DNA from: Nocardia carnea
GTDB taxonomy: Bacteria > Actinomycetota > Actinomycetes > Mycobacteriales > Mycobacteriaceae
Reading direction: 5' to 3'
NCBI RefSeq assembly: GCF_029868325.1
Contig: NZ_JARWNW010000200.1
Span: 1 to 36,656, forward strand
DNA length: 36,656 bases
The position numbers and the translations under genes are program-made. The notes under the pieces were generated by a model. The model did no database searches and was not told the DNA's origin. It was given only the letters and a program-made list of their open reading frames with translations. Positions 9,759 through 18,478 of this stretch are shown here, piece after piece (position 1 is the stretch's first letter; the number at the start of each line of letters is the position of its first letter).

Positions 9759-10145
9759 ATGAGGGGAACGAAACAGCAGGAGCGGGCGGCGGCTCGGGCC
9801 CGAGAGCTACCCGGTGCGAGTCTGGAACACCCGTTCGGTCCGGATTGGGATGTTTTCAAAGTCCGTGGCAAGGTGTTCATGCTGCTCACACAGGTGACCG
9901 GTGAGCCCATGGTGACGGTGAAGGCCGAGCCGGGTGAGGCAGTGGCGCTGCGGGAGTCCTACGAGCACATCGCGCCGGGTTATCACATGAACAAGCGGCA
10001 CTGGATCACCTTGACCCCGGGCGATGACATCGACGCGGAGCTGGTCGACGATCTGGTGACGGAATCGTATCTGCTGGTCGTGGAAAAGCTCCCGAAGGAT
10101 CAGCAGCCGGTGGACCCGAACCGATTCGCACGAAGCGAACCATGA
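9759..10145 (+). CDS. MmcQ/YjbR-like DNA-binding fold protein (DUF419)
   Basis: A 128-residue protein. It matches the MmcQ/YjbR pattern in its core: LEHPFGPDWDVFKVRGKVF, MVTVKAEPGEAVALRE, HMNKRHWITL and the C-terminal LVDDLVTESYLLVVEKLPK. The family has a CyaY-like fold and no settled biochemical role. I choose ATG 9759 because AAAGG lies 8 nt upstream; GTG 9738 in the same frame is possible. It is separated from the preceding operon by 172 nt and ends at a terminator-like hairpin shared with the convergent hydrolase. Nothing links it to the catabolic genes. Confidence 0.8.
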   Translation: MRGTKQQERAAARARELPGASLEHPFGPDWDVFKVRGKVFMLLTQVTGEPMVTVKAEPGEAVALRESYEHIAPGYHMNKRHWITLTPGDDIDAELVDDLVTESYLLVVEKLPKDQQPVDPNRFARSEP

Positions 10146-10279
10146 CCATTGCCGGGTGCGAGGTACAGCAGATGCCGGCGATCGACCTGACTCTTGCGGT
10201 CAACGTGTTGCTGGCCGGGGATGTGCACTCGGTGTGGTGTCTGTTTCGTCGGGCGGGAGTGAATGCTGTGGAGCACTGA
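10142..10279 (+). CDS. Small overlapping ORF, 45 codons, uncertain
   Basis: ATG 10142 overlaps the MmcQ-like stop (ATGA) and runs for 45 codons to TGA 10277-10279 (MTIAGCEVQQMPAIDL...). It has no recognisable domain. The overlap with the preceding stop is the only argument for its being expressed; it may be spurious. Confidence 0.2.
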   Translation: MTIAGCEVQQMPAIDLTLAVNVLLAGDVHSVWCLFRRAGVNAVEH

Positions 10280-10342
10280 TTCTTGGAAGCAGAAGCTAAG
10301 CGCGTGCCCGTTTCCGCCGCGCGCTCCACCCGGGCAGAACGA

Positions 10343-10371
10343 GGTGGAGGCCGTGGCCCCTAGCCTCCACC
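10343..10371. terminator. Bidirectional hairpin between convergent genes
   Basis: GGTGGAGGC (10343-10351) and GCCTCCACC (10363-10371) form a perfect 9-bp stem with an 11-nt loop, between the MmcQ-like gene and the CocE-like gene that end toward each other. Confidence 0.6.
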
Positions 10372-10385
10372 CCGTAGAAGCGGAC

Positions 10386-12056
10386 CTACTTCGGTGCGAC
10401 CGGCAGGACGATGCGCGACGGCCGACAGCGGTCGAGGTAGATGCGCTGTTGCGCAATCCGGATGGATGTTGAGTCGGTCACGGGCTCGCCGGTGTTGAGG
10501 TTACGATCCCAGCGAGGGAAGTTACTCGAGGTCACCTGCACTCGGAGGCGGTGCCCCGCCGGGACGACTATCGAGGTGGACCAGAGGTCGATGTGCACCT
10601 CGTCGACGCGGCCGGGCTCGGTCTGCACCCTCCGGATGCCGTCGACAATGTTGCGTGAGACCCCGTCGGTGTCGACCTCGCACAGGCGCACCACCCAGTC
10701 GGTGGAGGGCCCGTCGGTGGAGGCGAAGATCGTCGCGCGGACTCGTCCGGTGATCTCGATATCGTCGTCGAGCGGTTCGCCGGTGAAAACGAGTACGTCG
10801 TCGCGCGACTCGATATCGCGCTGGTCGAAAGGGCCGGCGGGGTACTCGGTCGCCATCACCAGGTTTCCCCCGCATGTGGGCACAGGGTCGGCTGGGTCGT
10901 AGGTGAACTCCAGCTCGGCGTTCTCGGTCTCCGGCGGACCCCACGACAGCGTCGAGCCCTCGCCGAGGTGGACCGGGGTGTCCACGATTCGCACCGGCGG
11001 CCAGTCATCCTCGGCGCGCCACTGGTTGATCCCCATCACGAACAGCAGCACGCCCGATTCGTGCGCATCGGTCGCGGGCATCCCCTTCAGCCAGTGGTCG
11101 TACCAGTCCTGCTGCAGGCTCGTAACGGTATTGCCGCCGGGAGTGAGGGCCGAGAGTCCGTAGTTGACTTCGCCTACCTGTCCGCCCTTGAAGGAAGCGA
11201 CCAAGCTGTTGTGGTCCCACGGACCGACGATCAGGCGGGCGACACGGCCGCGGCTGCGCATGCCGACATAGTTGTCGAGCGAGCCCTGCAGGAAGACGTC
11301 GTACCACCCGGCAAATCCGAGACTCGGGATGTCGATGCTGTCGTACCTGGAGCACACGCGCGACTCCTCCATCGCCGATGGGTCAGTAAGTGCGCGGCCG
11401 ACTCCAAGGTCGGGCTGACCGGTCGCCTTCAGGACGGGAAGAGCTCCCACAGGAAGCTGCCAATAGCCCTGCGTCGTCAGGTTGTCGTGGTCGCGCTCAG
11501 CCGACGCCAAGCGATTCGAGGTGTCTGCAGGGGTCAGGCCCGCTTTTGGTATCTGGCCGATACCCGTCAGGAAACCCCAGTAGGTGTTGGTGCCGAACTC
11601 GATCGCGCCGCCACGGAACAAGAGACCGTCTTCCGGGTCGCTCCACGTCGTGATGGGTGCGATTGCAGTCAGATGGGGCGCACCAGCGATGGCTGCGCTC
11701 CATTGCGTGCTGCCTAGGTAGCTACCACCGAACATGCCCACCTTGCCATTGCTGCCCGGCAGCACGGCGGCCCACTCGATTGTGTCGTAGCTATCCGTGC
11801 GTTCGTGCTTCCACGGAATCCACTCGCCACCTGATGCGAACCGACCGCGTGTGTCCTGGTGCACGACTATGTAACCAGCGCGCACCATCGCCCTGGTGTC
11901 AAGCTGGCCATCGTACAGGTTCTGCTTGTTGTAGGGGTGGCGCGTAACCAGGACCGGGAAGGGACCATCCCCGGTCGGCCGATACACGTCGGCCCTCAGC
12001 ACTGCCCCATCGCGCATGGGAACGGGGACATCGAACTCGATTGTGATGTCGTGCAT
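10386..12056 (-). CDS. CocE/NonD-family hydrolase (X-Pro dipeptidyl-peptidase-like esterase)
   Basis: A 556-residue serine hydrolase of the cocaine-esterase family, which cleaves esters or amides. The N-terminal alpha/beta-hydrolase domain has the nucleophile elbow GGSYLGSTQW (Ser112). Probable Asp and His follow in GWYDVFLQGS and VGPWDHNS, and the C-terminal jelly-roll domain ends in TSSNFPRWDRNLNTG. The start is ATG 12056 with AAAGG upstream; longer in-frame starts lack a ribosome site. No signal peptide is evident, so it is probably cytoplasmic. It is a single gene downstream of the TetR gene on the same strand but separated by 479 nt and a strong hairpin. It could release an acid or amine for the cluster; the substrate is unknown. 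Confidence 0.9.
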   Translation of the reverse strand: MHDITIEFDVPVPMRDGAVLRADVYRPTGDGPFPVLVTRHPYNKQNLYDGQLDTRAMVRAGYIVVHQDTRGRFASGGEWIPWKHERTDSYDTIEWAAVLPGSNGKVGMFGGSYLGSTQWSAAIAGAPHLTAIAPITTWSDPEDGLLFRGGAIEFGTNTYWGFLTGIGQIPKAGLTPADTSNRLASAERDHDNLTTQGYWQLPVGALPVLKATGQPDLGVGRALTDPSAMEESRVCSRYDSIDIPSLGFAGWYDVFLQGSLDNYVGMRSRGRVARLIVGPWDHNSLVASFKGGQVGEVNYGLSALTPGGNTVTSLQQDWYDHWLKGMPATDAHESGVLLFVMGINQWRAEDDWPPVRIVDTPVHLGEGSTLSWGPPETENAELEFTYDPADPVPTCGGNLVMATEYPAGPFDQRDIESRDDVLVFTGEPLDDDIEITGRVRATIFASTDGPSTDWVVRLCEVDTDGVSRNIVDGIRRVQTEPGRVDEVHIDLWSTSIVVPAGHRLRVQVTSSNFPRWDRNLNTGEPVTDSTSIRIAQQRIYLDRCRPSRIVLPVAPK

Positions 12057-12535
12057 GGGTCGTTGACCTTTCGAAGCACCGAGGTGGAGCGGACGTCTAT
12101 GGGAGGTGGTGGCGAGCCGAGTTGAGCGGTGCCGAAGAATTGGTATACATACCCGAATGATGGGCCCACGCCTCCTGAGATCGCATGCCTTCTGTGCCGT
12201 AGCCCCTCCTGGCGGGCCCAACAAGAATTGGAAGGCAAGACCACATCGGCAATACCGTGTTTGTGGCCTAATGGTTCTAGGCGAAGACCGCCCGACCGGC
12301 GTGGTCGGTTACGGTCAGGCCGGTAGCGGCATGCATCGCCGAGCCGCGAGTGCCGGGCTCTCGCCAAGCGTCGCCGTGACGGCGGGTATCAATCCAAACC
12401 AAAGAGTTACCCGCACAGTAAGAAGCCGTTGAACCCTCGCGGCTCGGTGCAGTTCGTGGTGAATTCGCTACGAGATCGACCGAACCCAGCCGAGCCGTAC
12501 CCTGTTAGCAGGTACGGCTCGGCTTCGCTGGGATG
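12057..12535. other. 479-nt gene-free stretch between CocE-like and TetR genes
   Basis: I see no convincing gene here. The stretch holds an inverted repeat GGTAT-AC-ATACC at 12142-12153, which lies 86 nt before the hydrolase start and could be its operator, and the TetR terminator at 12488-12524. Open frames on the plus strand have no ribosome site or recognisable protein pattern. Confidence 0.5.
12488..12524 (-). terminator. Strong hairpin after the TetR gene
   Basis: Two perfect 14-nt arms (12488-12501 and 12511-12524, AGCCGAGCCGTACC and its complement) enclose a 9-nt loop, 12 nt beyond the TetR stop on the minus strand. There is no clear T-run, as is common for terminators in high-GC actinomycetes. 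Confidence 0.7.
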
Positions 12536-13147
12536 TCATGGCCGTTTCGTCGACGGACGGTTTCCCCACCAGGGGGCGAGCAACTCAGCGGCGGCAGTGA
12601 GAGCGCCATCCGTATCGAAGGAGGCATCGGCGACGCGTTGGAGTGCCAGCCCTTTCATCAAGGCGAGCACCACTGCCGCGCGGGCTTCGTTGCCTACGGT
12701 TTGTGCCAGGTTTTTACGGAAGATTTGGTCGGTTTCCTGGATCATCGTCTTGGCGAATTGGTCGTGGGTCGCCTCGGCGAGGAAGGCAATATAGATCGGC
12801 CACCAGTCGCTGCCTGTCGAGGCGAGGCGGACTACCAGTGTGGTGATGCTGTCGAGATCTGTTGCCTCCGCGACGATCTGGTCGGTGGCGGCGCTGGCGT
12901 CCTTTACTGCGCTCCGCAGGGCGGCGCGTAGAATCTCGTCCTTGTTCTTGAAGTGGTGGTTCACCACTCCCCGTGATGTTCCCATGACTGCTGCGATGCG
13001 TGCGATGGTGACTGCGCCCGCACCTTCGGTCGCGATGAGATTGCGTACCGCCATCACGATCTGATGTCTGCGTACTCCACCGACATCGAGGCGACCGGAA
13101 TTGCCCACAACTAGTCGATCGAAGTCCGGCGGTGCAGGGTCACTCAC
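12536..13147 (-). CDS. TetR-family transcriptional repressor
   Basis: A 203-residue regulator. The N-terminal helix-turn-helix is at about 47-67 (VTIARIAAVMGTSRGVVNHH, then FKNKDEIL), followed by an all-helical ligand-binding domain. I choose GTG 13147 because GGAGGGG stands 4 nt before it; an upstream ATG in frame has no ribosome site. Directly upstream at 13200-13231 is an array of ACATGT-type hexamers, and the same hexamers in an 18-bp inverted repeat overlap the promoters of the HpaB-type operon (16080) and of ald (33347). I infer that this protein binds all three and is released by a pathway ligand. It diverges from the flavin reductase and MHS transporter genes. Confidence 0.9.
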   Translation of the reverse strand: MSDPAPPDFDRLVVGNSGRLDVGGVRRHQIVMAVRNLIATEGAGAVTIARIAAVMGTSRGVVNHHFKNKDEILRAALRSAVKDASAATDQIVAEATDLDSITTLVVRLASTGSDWWPIYIAFLAEATHDQFAKTMIQETDQIFRKNLAQTVGNEARAAVVLALMKGLALQRVADASFDTDGALTAAAELLAPWWGNRPSTKRP

Positions 13148-13687
13148 TCGTCCCCTCCGATTCTGTCGCCAGTGAGGTGTGCGGCCAACCTCCGAATTGA
13201 CATGTCGACATGTTCGCATGTCAGTCGACATAGGTCAACAGGGGGAGACGCTTGCAGGGCTGGCCTGTGGCTTCGAACCAGCCCGCGGCATGTGACTCGA
13301 CTGTGTCCCGAACCAGGGACTGCGTTAACGCTGGAAACATGCAATTTTCACGTCGATAACACGAGAGGTCTTGCGTACTTCCACAGATTTCTGCATGATT
13401 CTCATCACGCCCTTGGCATGGAACAAGAAGTCTTCCCGAGGTGCGGCCCCTATCCGCGAACTGTCCGGTTTGCCGTGGAGCCAGCACGCTCAACGGTGGA
13501 AGGATTGTGATTTCATGCGCTGTATCGGCACGCACTACTCCTCATGGCTGCACGCCATTTCCACGGCCAAGTCCTGGTCGAAAAACCCTCATGAACCCGC
13601 TCCTATCCGCGGCCGAAGGCGGTCGACAATGCATCGCTCCGCGTCCCTGGATATGGCTCCTCACTCCCGCAGTGGAAGGTTTACGGC
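13148..13687. other. 540-nt regulatory region between TetR and flavin reductase genes
   Basis: No convincing gene. It holds the hexamer array at 13200-13231 and presumably the divergent promoters. Plus-strand frames from 13371 and 13441 have no good ribosome site and no protein pattern I recognise. Confidence 0.5.
13200..13231. promoter_or_regulatory. TetR operator array (site C)
   Basis: ACATGT-CG-ACATGT (13200-13213) is a perfect 14-bp palindrome, followed by TC-GCATGT (to 13221) and then CAGTCGACAT (to 13231). Three CATGT-type hexamers thus recur every 8 bp. TTGACA overlaps its left edge (13197-13202). It is 53 nt upstream of the TetR GTG. Sites A and B use the same hexamers with a 6-bp gap instead of 2, so the geometry differs although the words agree. 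Confidence 0.6.
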
Positions 13688-14188
13688 ATGACGAGCGTCC
13701 AGGTCGACCTCCAGCAACATTTTCAGGACGCTTTTGGGCGCGTCGCGGCAACCGTCGGGATAATCGGGGTCTGCGACAACGAGGGGGAATTGCATGGCAT
13801 GACAGCCACAGCGATTTCGTCACTGTCCGACGATCCGCCCTCGCTGGTCGCGCTGATCAATCAGGAGAACCAGACGTTTCGCACGATTTGCGAACGCAGG
13901 CGCTTCTCGGTCAGTTTCCTGACCGCAGGTGCCGAGGATCTGGCGTACAAGCTTTCTCGTCCGGGGCAGAGCAAGCTGATCGACCCTGAGTACCTTGACC
14001 GGCCGGCAGGGTGGCCGATGCCCGCATTACGGGATGCTACCGCGACTCTGGTCTGCGATCTGGACGAATGTATTCCGCAGTTCACCCATCACATACTGGT
14101 GGGCCGTATAACCCACGTCCGCAACAGCGAGGGTCCGGCGAATCCACTGCTCTACCTGCAACGCAGGTTTCTGCGGCTAACGGCCTGA
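13688..14188 (+). CDS. Flavin reductase (HpaC-like) of a two-component monooxygenase
   Basis: A 166-residue NAD(P)H:flavin oxidoreductase that supplies reduced flavin by diffusion to a partner monooxygenase. The split-barrel flavin-binding core shows as LHGMTATAISSLSDDPPSLVALIN and TFRTICERRRFSVSFLTAG, followed by the family-type C-terminus HHILVGRITHVRN and NPLLYLQRRFLRL. The start is ATG 13688 with GGAAGG about 9 nt upstream. It is of usual length for the family. The natural partner is the HpaB-type oxygenase at 16080, which has no reductase of its own next to it. It is followed by an MHS transporter on the same strand. Confidence 0.9.
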   Translation: MTSVQVDLQQHFQDAFGRVAATVGIIGVCDNEGELHGMTATAISSLSDDPPSLVALINQENQTFRTICERRRFSVSFLTAGAEDLAYKLSRPGQSKLIDPEYLDRPAGWPMPALRDATATLVCDLDECIPQFTHHILVGRITHVRNSEGPANPLLYLQRRFLRLTA

Positions 14189-14363
14189 TACCTCGGGTCC
14201 ATATCCGGCGCGGGTAGCGCCGGCGGCTGCGTGAACTCTGGTCGGCGTGACTGGCTATCACGACCGACGACTCCGCCGTCACCTCTTCGAAGCGGTGGCG
14301 GCGGTGCCCGGGCGCCCACGTCGTGTGGCTGCTCCATGCCATCTAGAGAAAAGTAGGAATCCC

Positions 14364-15716
14364 GTGACCGCCTCACCATCAACCCCCAGCGACCGGACGC
14401 TCATCGCTTCGAGCTTGACCGGTACCACCATCGAGTATTTCGATTTCTTCGCCTACGCGACCGCGGCATCGCTGGTCTTCAACAAAGTCTTTTTCCCCGC
14501 GCATGATCCGCTCGTCGGCACTATCCTGGCCTTTGGTGGCATCGCTGTGGGGTTCGTCGCGCGTCCGTTCGGTGCCGCACTATTCGGGCATCTCGGCGAC
14601 CGTGTGGGCCGGAAGTCGGCCCTGTTCATGACGCTCAGCATCATGGGAATCGGAACCTGCGGTATCGGTTTGGTCCCCAGCTATGACGCGATCGGAGTCT
14701 GGGCGCCCATTCTGCTCATGGGCTTACGGCTGCTGCAGGGCTTGGCGCTCGGCGGTGAGTGGGGCGGAGCGGTGCTGGTGACTCACGAGCACGCCGAGCC
14801 CGGGAAAGAAGGAAGGCTCACGAGTTTTCCTTCTTCGGGGATGCCGCTGGGCCTCATGCTCTCTACACTCTGCTTCCTCGGAATGTCGGCCACGATCTCG
14901 GATGCGGCGTTCGAGTCCTGGGGCTGGCGCGTACCATTCCTGGTCGGCGTGGCGTTGGTCGGCATCGGCCTGTTCATCCGTAGCCGGATCCCGGAGACCG
15001 AGGACATGATCGAGCTCAAGAAGAGCAACGATCAGGCCGCGGTGCCGCTTGCGACACTCTTCCGGACTCGCACCGTAAGTCTCCTGCTCTGCGCTCTGGC
15101 TTTCCTCGCTCAGGGGTTCTACTTCTATGCGGCCTACAGCTTCGGTGTGGCGTATGGGACCGAATCGGTGGGCTATTCGTACAATTCGCTACTCGTTTCT
15201 ACGCTACTTTTCTCCTTCACGTACTTTGTGACGATATTGCTCTCGGGTCGGCTTTCTGATCGGTTCGGCCGCAAGAAGGTCATGTACGTGGGGTATGCGG
15301 CCACTTTCGTAACCGTCATTCCCTTCTTTGCCATGCTGAGTTCGGGGTCCATGGCGGTCGTTGTCCTCGCATTCGTTATGGCAGGCGTTTCGAGCGGTTT
15401 CATGTATGGGCCGTACGCCGCGCTGCTGTGTGAAGCCTTCGAAACCAAGGTGCGATACACCGGGATCTCCCTTGGTCTCACGATCGGCGGGGTGCTCGGT
15501 TCTGCGTTTTCCCCGATGATTTTTACCGAGTTCTTTCGGCTGACGGATTCCTGGCTTCCGGTCGCTGCCTTGGTGATGGTCTCGGCGATCATCAGCGCCG
15601 GCGCCGTGGCAGTGCTGAAGAAGGCCGAGGGCTCGGCAAGTTCTTCCGGTTCGCCGCGCTTGCCGAATGAAGAGGTCCCGAGGTCTGCGGTGGCCGAAGC
15701 TCCGGTGTCTTCGTGA
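14364..15716 (+). CDS. MHS-family MFS transporter (metabolite:H+ symporter)
   Basis: A 450-residue inner-membrane carrier of the ShiA/PcaT/ProP type. The family signature GFVARPFGAALFGHLGDRVG then RKSALFMTL lies between TM2 and TM3, and a second cytoplasmic RLSDRFGRKKVMY in the C-terminal half. There are about 12 hydrophobic segments. It starts at GTG 14364 with TAGGA upstream; the longer open frame has no ribosome site. MHS carriers import aromatic acids, dicarboxylates or betaines with protons. It follows the flavin reductase by 175 nt and is closed by a hairpin at 15723-15768, so I infer that it imports the substrate of the monooxygenase. Confidence 0.9.
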   Translation: MTASPSTPSDRTLIASSLTGTTIEYFDFFAYATAASLVFNKVFFPAHDPLVGTILAFGGIAVGFVARPFGAALFGHLGDRVGRKSALFMTLSIMGIGTCGIGLVPSYDAIGVWAPILLMGLRLLQGLALGGEWGGAVLVTHEHAEPGKEGRLTSFPSSGMPLGLMLSTLCFLGMSATISDAAFESWGWRVPFLVGVALVGIGLFIRSRIPETEDMIELKKSNDQAAVPLATLFRTRTVSLLLCALAFLAQGFYFYAAYSFGVAYGTESVGYSYNSLLVSTLLFSFTYFVTILLSGRLSDRFGRKKVMYVGYAATFVTVIPFFAMLSSGSMAVVVLAFVMAGVSSGFMYGPYAALLCEAFETKVRYTGISLGLTIGGVLGSAFSPMIFTEFFRLTDSWLPVAALVMVSAIISAGAVAVLKKAEGSASSSGSPRLPNEEVPRSAVAEAPVSS

Positions 15717-15722
15717 ATGGCT

Positions 15723-15768
15723 CGGCGCTGGATCGCCGATGGATCGAGGGGTCGGTGATCCAGCGCCG
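15723..15768 (+). terminator. Terminator hairpin after MHS transporter
   Basis: CGGCGCTGGATC (15723-15734) pairs perfectly with GATCCAGCGCCG (15757-15768); the stem extends by three further pairs with one G-U. It begins 6 nt after the transporter stop. It separates the transporter from the HpaB-type operon, which has its own promoter. Confidence 0.65.
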
Positions 15769-15922
15769 GAATGTACTCTGCTGCACCGTAGTCACCATTC
15801 CGTCAGTTCGGACGTGCGGCCGTGCATCTCCGTACGAGGGCTCGGAGCCAGGAGTCCTCGATTGATTTGTTGATTCCTTGTAAACGGGCCCTTCAATGCT
15901 GAACGCGCGTACGATTCAACTA

Positions 15923-15952
15923 TTGACATGCTGAGCGACATGTTCATATGCT
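15923..15952 (+). promoter_or_regulatory. Promoter and TetR operator (site A) of the monooxygenase operon
   Basis: TTGACA (15923-15928) and TATGCT (15947-15952) are spaced by 18 bp. The inverted repeat ACATGC-TGAGCG-ACATGT (15926-15943) covers the -35 edge and spacer, as expected for repression. The same promoter and repeat, with only a few substitutions, stand on the minus strand at 33450-33479 before ald. The predicted leader to ATG 16080 is about 120 nt. Confidence 0.75.
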
Positions 15953-16079
15953 TAACAACATATACAGCTTCTGAGTAACTGTTCCGCACTGCAAACCGTA
16001 ACGAGTTATAGGTGTGCACCCGGTGATCGGGTCGAGTGGTGGTCTACAGTCACACTTTTTTCGGAAAGGACGGATCTTC

Positions 16080-17522
16080 ATGCTTCGCACGGGTGATGAA
16101 TACCTGGCTTCCCTTCAGGACGGTCGGCAGGTGTATGTCGGGGGGAATCTCATCGACGACGTGGCGACTCACCGCGGTTTCGGCGGTTCGGCGAGGACAG
16201 TGGCTCGGCTGTTCGACCGGACATCTTCTGATCCGTCTCTGTCCTACGTCGAACCGGAGACCGGTGAGAAGACGAGTGTGAACTTCCTGCGTCCGCGCTC
16301 GGGCGAAGATCTCGCCCTGCGGCGGACCTTGCACACGGCTTGGGCGGACGAGAGCAACGGTCTTTTCGGGCGTTCCCCTGACCACGTAGCGGCAATGGTC
16401 ACGGGCATGGCATGCCGTCCGGAAGTCACCGGAAAGGACGAATACGCCCAGAACCTCCTCGACTACTGGCGCCACATTCGCGACAACGACCTCTACCTTT
16501 CGTTCGCCGTCCTTCCGCCGGCGGGGAGCAAGTCGGGTAAGTCCTCGGCCGTGCAGAACGCCATGCGGGTGGTAGACACCAGCGACGCCGGTGTCACCGT
16601 ACGGGGCTTCAAAATGCTTGCCACCGGCGGCGCCCTTTGCCATGAGATTTTGGTTGGCAACGCCCAGCCGCTGCGCCCAGGCGATGAAGCGGTAGCAGTC
16701 AGCTTCGGTATCGCGGCCAATCACCCTGGAGTGAAGATCCTTTCGCGTAAGCCGTACGCGGCCCACGCCGTGAGCAAGATCGACGACCCGCTCGCCGACT
16801 TCGACGAGTCGGATGCGGCGATCTACTTCGACGATGTCGTCGTTCCATGGAATCGAATTTTCGTCCTGGACGATCCGAAGGCCAGCTACGGGCTTTTCGT
16901 CGAGACACCGGGACACACACTGGGCAATGCGCAGGCACATATCCGCCTGCTCGCCAAGATGCGTTTCATGCTCGCGGCCGCCAAGCGCCTGGGTGAGGCG
17001 CTGGACTTCACCAGCAACCCGGCCGTGCAAGGTGTCCTGGGAGGTCTCGCAGCACGGGTGAAAATGCTGGAGGCGTCCGTGATCGCGCAGGAAGCTCGAC
17101 CGGAGCGCTGGGATCACGGCTTTGTTTCCCAGGACCGCCAGTTCATGTATGCGAACAGTAACTGGTCGATGGAGTACTTCTCCGACTTCGCGACGGAGAT
17201 GCGGAAGCTGCTGGCCAGTCACGCGTTTCAGCAGCCGGCGGATGTGGGCGCATTCGACGACGAGTATACGCGCAAGCTGTTCCTGGAACTCAACCGCACC
17301 GACGATTTCGACGTCGCTCTGGGACGCTACCGGCTCATCCGTCTCATGTGGGGTCTGGTCGGCTCCGAGTTGGCCAGCCGCAACAATCAGTACGAACTGT
17401 TCTATGCGGGGCCGCCGCACGTCACCCGCAGCCGGATGTACGACTACTTCGACTGGGAGTCGGCCGAGGCTCGCGTCGACGCGTTCCTCGCGCAAACCGC
17501 CGCAGCGGACGACATTTCGTGA
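16080..17522 (+). CDS. HpaB-type flavin-dependent monooxygenase (4-hydroxyphenylacetate 3-hydroxylase family)
   Basis: A 480-residue oxygenase component that uses reduced flavin and O2 to hydroxylate phenols. Some family members instead act on or open N-heterocycles. It has the acyl-CoA-dehydrogenase-like fold: N-terminal FLRPRSGEDLALRR, the middle domain YLSFAVLPPAGSKSGKSSAV, AAIYFDDVVVPWNRIFVLDD, and the C-terminal helical part ending AGPPHVTRSRMYDYFDWESA. Length and order agree with HpaB. The start is ATG 16080 with AAAGGACGG upstream. It heads the long operon (16080-27365) under site A; its reductase is probably 13688-14188. No ring-cleaving dioxygenase is nearby, which makes the classical homoprotocatechuate route unlikely unless it is encoded elsewhere. 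Confidence 0.9.
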   Translation: MLRTGDEYLASLQDGRQVYVGGNLIDDVATHRGFGGSARTVARLFDRTSSDPSLSYVEPETGEKTSVNFLRPRSGEDLALRRTLHTAWADESNGLFGRSPDHVAAMVTGMACRPEVTGKDEYAQNLLDYWRHIRDNDLYLSFAVLPPAGSKSGKSSAVQNAMRVVDTSDAGVTVRGFKMLATGGALCHEILVGNAQPLRPGDEAVAVSFGIAANHPGVKILSRKPYAAHAVSKIDDPLADFDESDAAIYFDDVVVPWNRIFVLDDPKASYGLFVETPGHTLGNAQAHIRLLAKMRFMLAAAKRLGEALDFTSNPAVQGVLGGLAARVKMLEASVIAQEARPERWDHGFVSQDRQFMYANSNWSMEYFSDFATEMRKLLASHAFQQPADVGAFDDEYTRKLFLELNRTDDFDVALGRYRLIRLMWGLVGSELASRNNQYELFYAGPPHVTRSRMYDYFDWESAEARVDAFLAQTAAADDIS

Positions 17523-17587
17523 GCACGTAGCCGGCGTGAGCACGGCGAAGCAGTTGACCACCATGCGTAGGATTTTCGGGAGCAATA

Positions 17588-18361
17588 ATGGGAAGCAATG
17601 ACCAGCGGGTGGCCCTTGTCACCGGCGGTAATCGTGGGGTCGGCCGTGAGGTGGCTCGTCAACTCGCCGAGGCGGGATTGACGGTCGTGATCGGTTCGCG
17701 GGATCTGGCCGCCGGCGAGCGAACCGCCGAGGAGATCCAGTCCCAGTTGGCGGCCGCCGACCATGTCCCGGAGGTCGCTGCGGTTCACCTGGACGTGGCG
17801 GCACGAGGTGACGAGTCCGGAAACGCGCACAGCGCTGCCGAGGAGATCCGCCGGCGCTACGGCCGGCTCGACATCCTCATCAACAACGCGGGACGCATGG
17901 TGGAGGTCCTCCCACCCGACATCACCGGCAAAGATCTCGAGGCAGCGTTCGCCACCAATGTGGGCGGTGTTGCCGAGACCACCCACGCGTGCCTGCCGCT
18001 GCTCGCACAGGCACCGGCGCCCCGCATTGTGAACGTATCGAGCACCACCGCATCGCTGAAACTCACCACTGAGGACAAGGACTTCGGAGGCGATCACTCC
18101 GTGCGTGCGCCGTACTCGACGTCCAAAGCGGCGCTGAACATGCTCACCTTGCATTACAACAAGGCATTCCAAGCCGATGAGGCGCTGCGCCATATCAAGA
18201 TCAATGCGATCACACCCGGGTACGTCGCCACCGAGATGAACCACGGTCTCGGCGCCCGCACTGTCGAGCAGGGCGCTCGGGCGCTGGTCACCCTGGCCTT
18301 GAAAGGCGAGGACTCGCCGACTGGTGGGTACTTCAACGAGGACGGCCCGCTGCCCTGGTGA
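17588..18361 (+). CDS. Short-chain dehydrogenase/reductase
   Basis: A 257-residue SDR. The cofactor motif is TGGNRGVG (12-19), NNAG lies at 99-102, and the active site is Ser151/152 with Tyr176-x3-Lys180 (YSTSK). Between the active-site Ser and Tyr lies a longer loop (LTTEDKDFGGDHSVRAP), and the C-terminus ends GGYFNEDGPLPW, as in carbonyl-reductase-like SDRs of plants and bacteria rather than FabG. The start is ATG 17588 with GGGAG upstream. It is the second gene of the operon, 65 nt after the monooxygenase. It probably reduces or oxidises a carbonyl product; the substrate is unknown. Confidence 0.88.
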   Translation: MGSNDQRVALVTGGNRGVGREVARQLAEAGLTVVIGSRDLAAGERTAEEIQSQLAAADHVPEVAAVHLDVAARGDESGNAHSAAEEIRRRYGRLDILINNAGRMVEVLPPDITGKDLEAAFATNVGGVAETTHACLPLLAQAPAPRIVNVSSTTASLKLTTEDKDFGGDHSVRAPYSTSKAALNMLTLHYNKAFQADEALRHIKINAITPGYVATEMNHGLGARTVEQGARALVTLALKGEDSPTGGYFNEDGPLPW

Positions 18362-18478
18362 CCGAAGGATGCCGTCGGCTGGGCTCGCCGCGATTCGTGC
18401 TGAGGCCGGGTCTGCGGCGCGACCGGTCCACCGTCGGCGAATCCGGTCAACCGATTCAGTGAGACTAAGGAACCGAGT

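Noticed and set aside
13371..13691. Frames before the flavin reductase gene
   Set aside because: Several frames overlap in different registers without a ribosome site; none gives a protein-like sequence.
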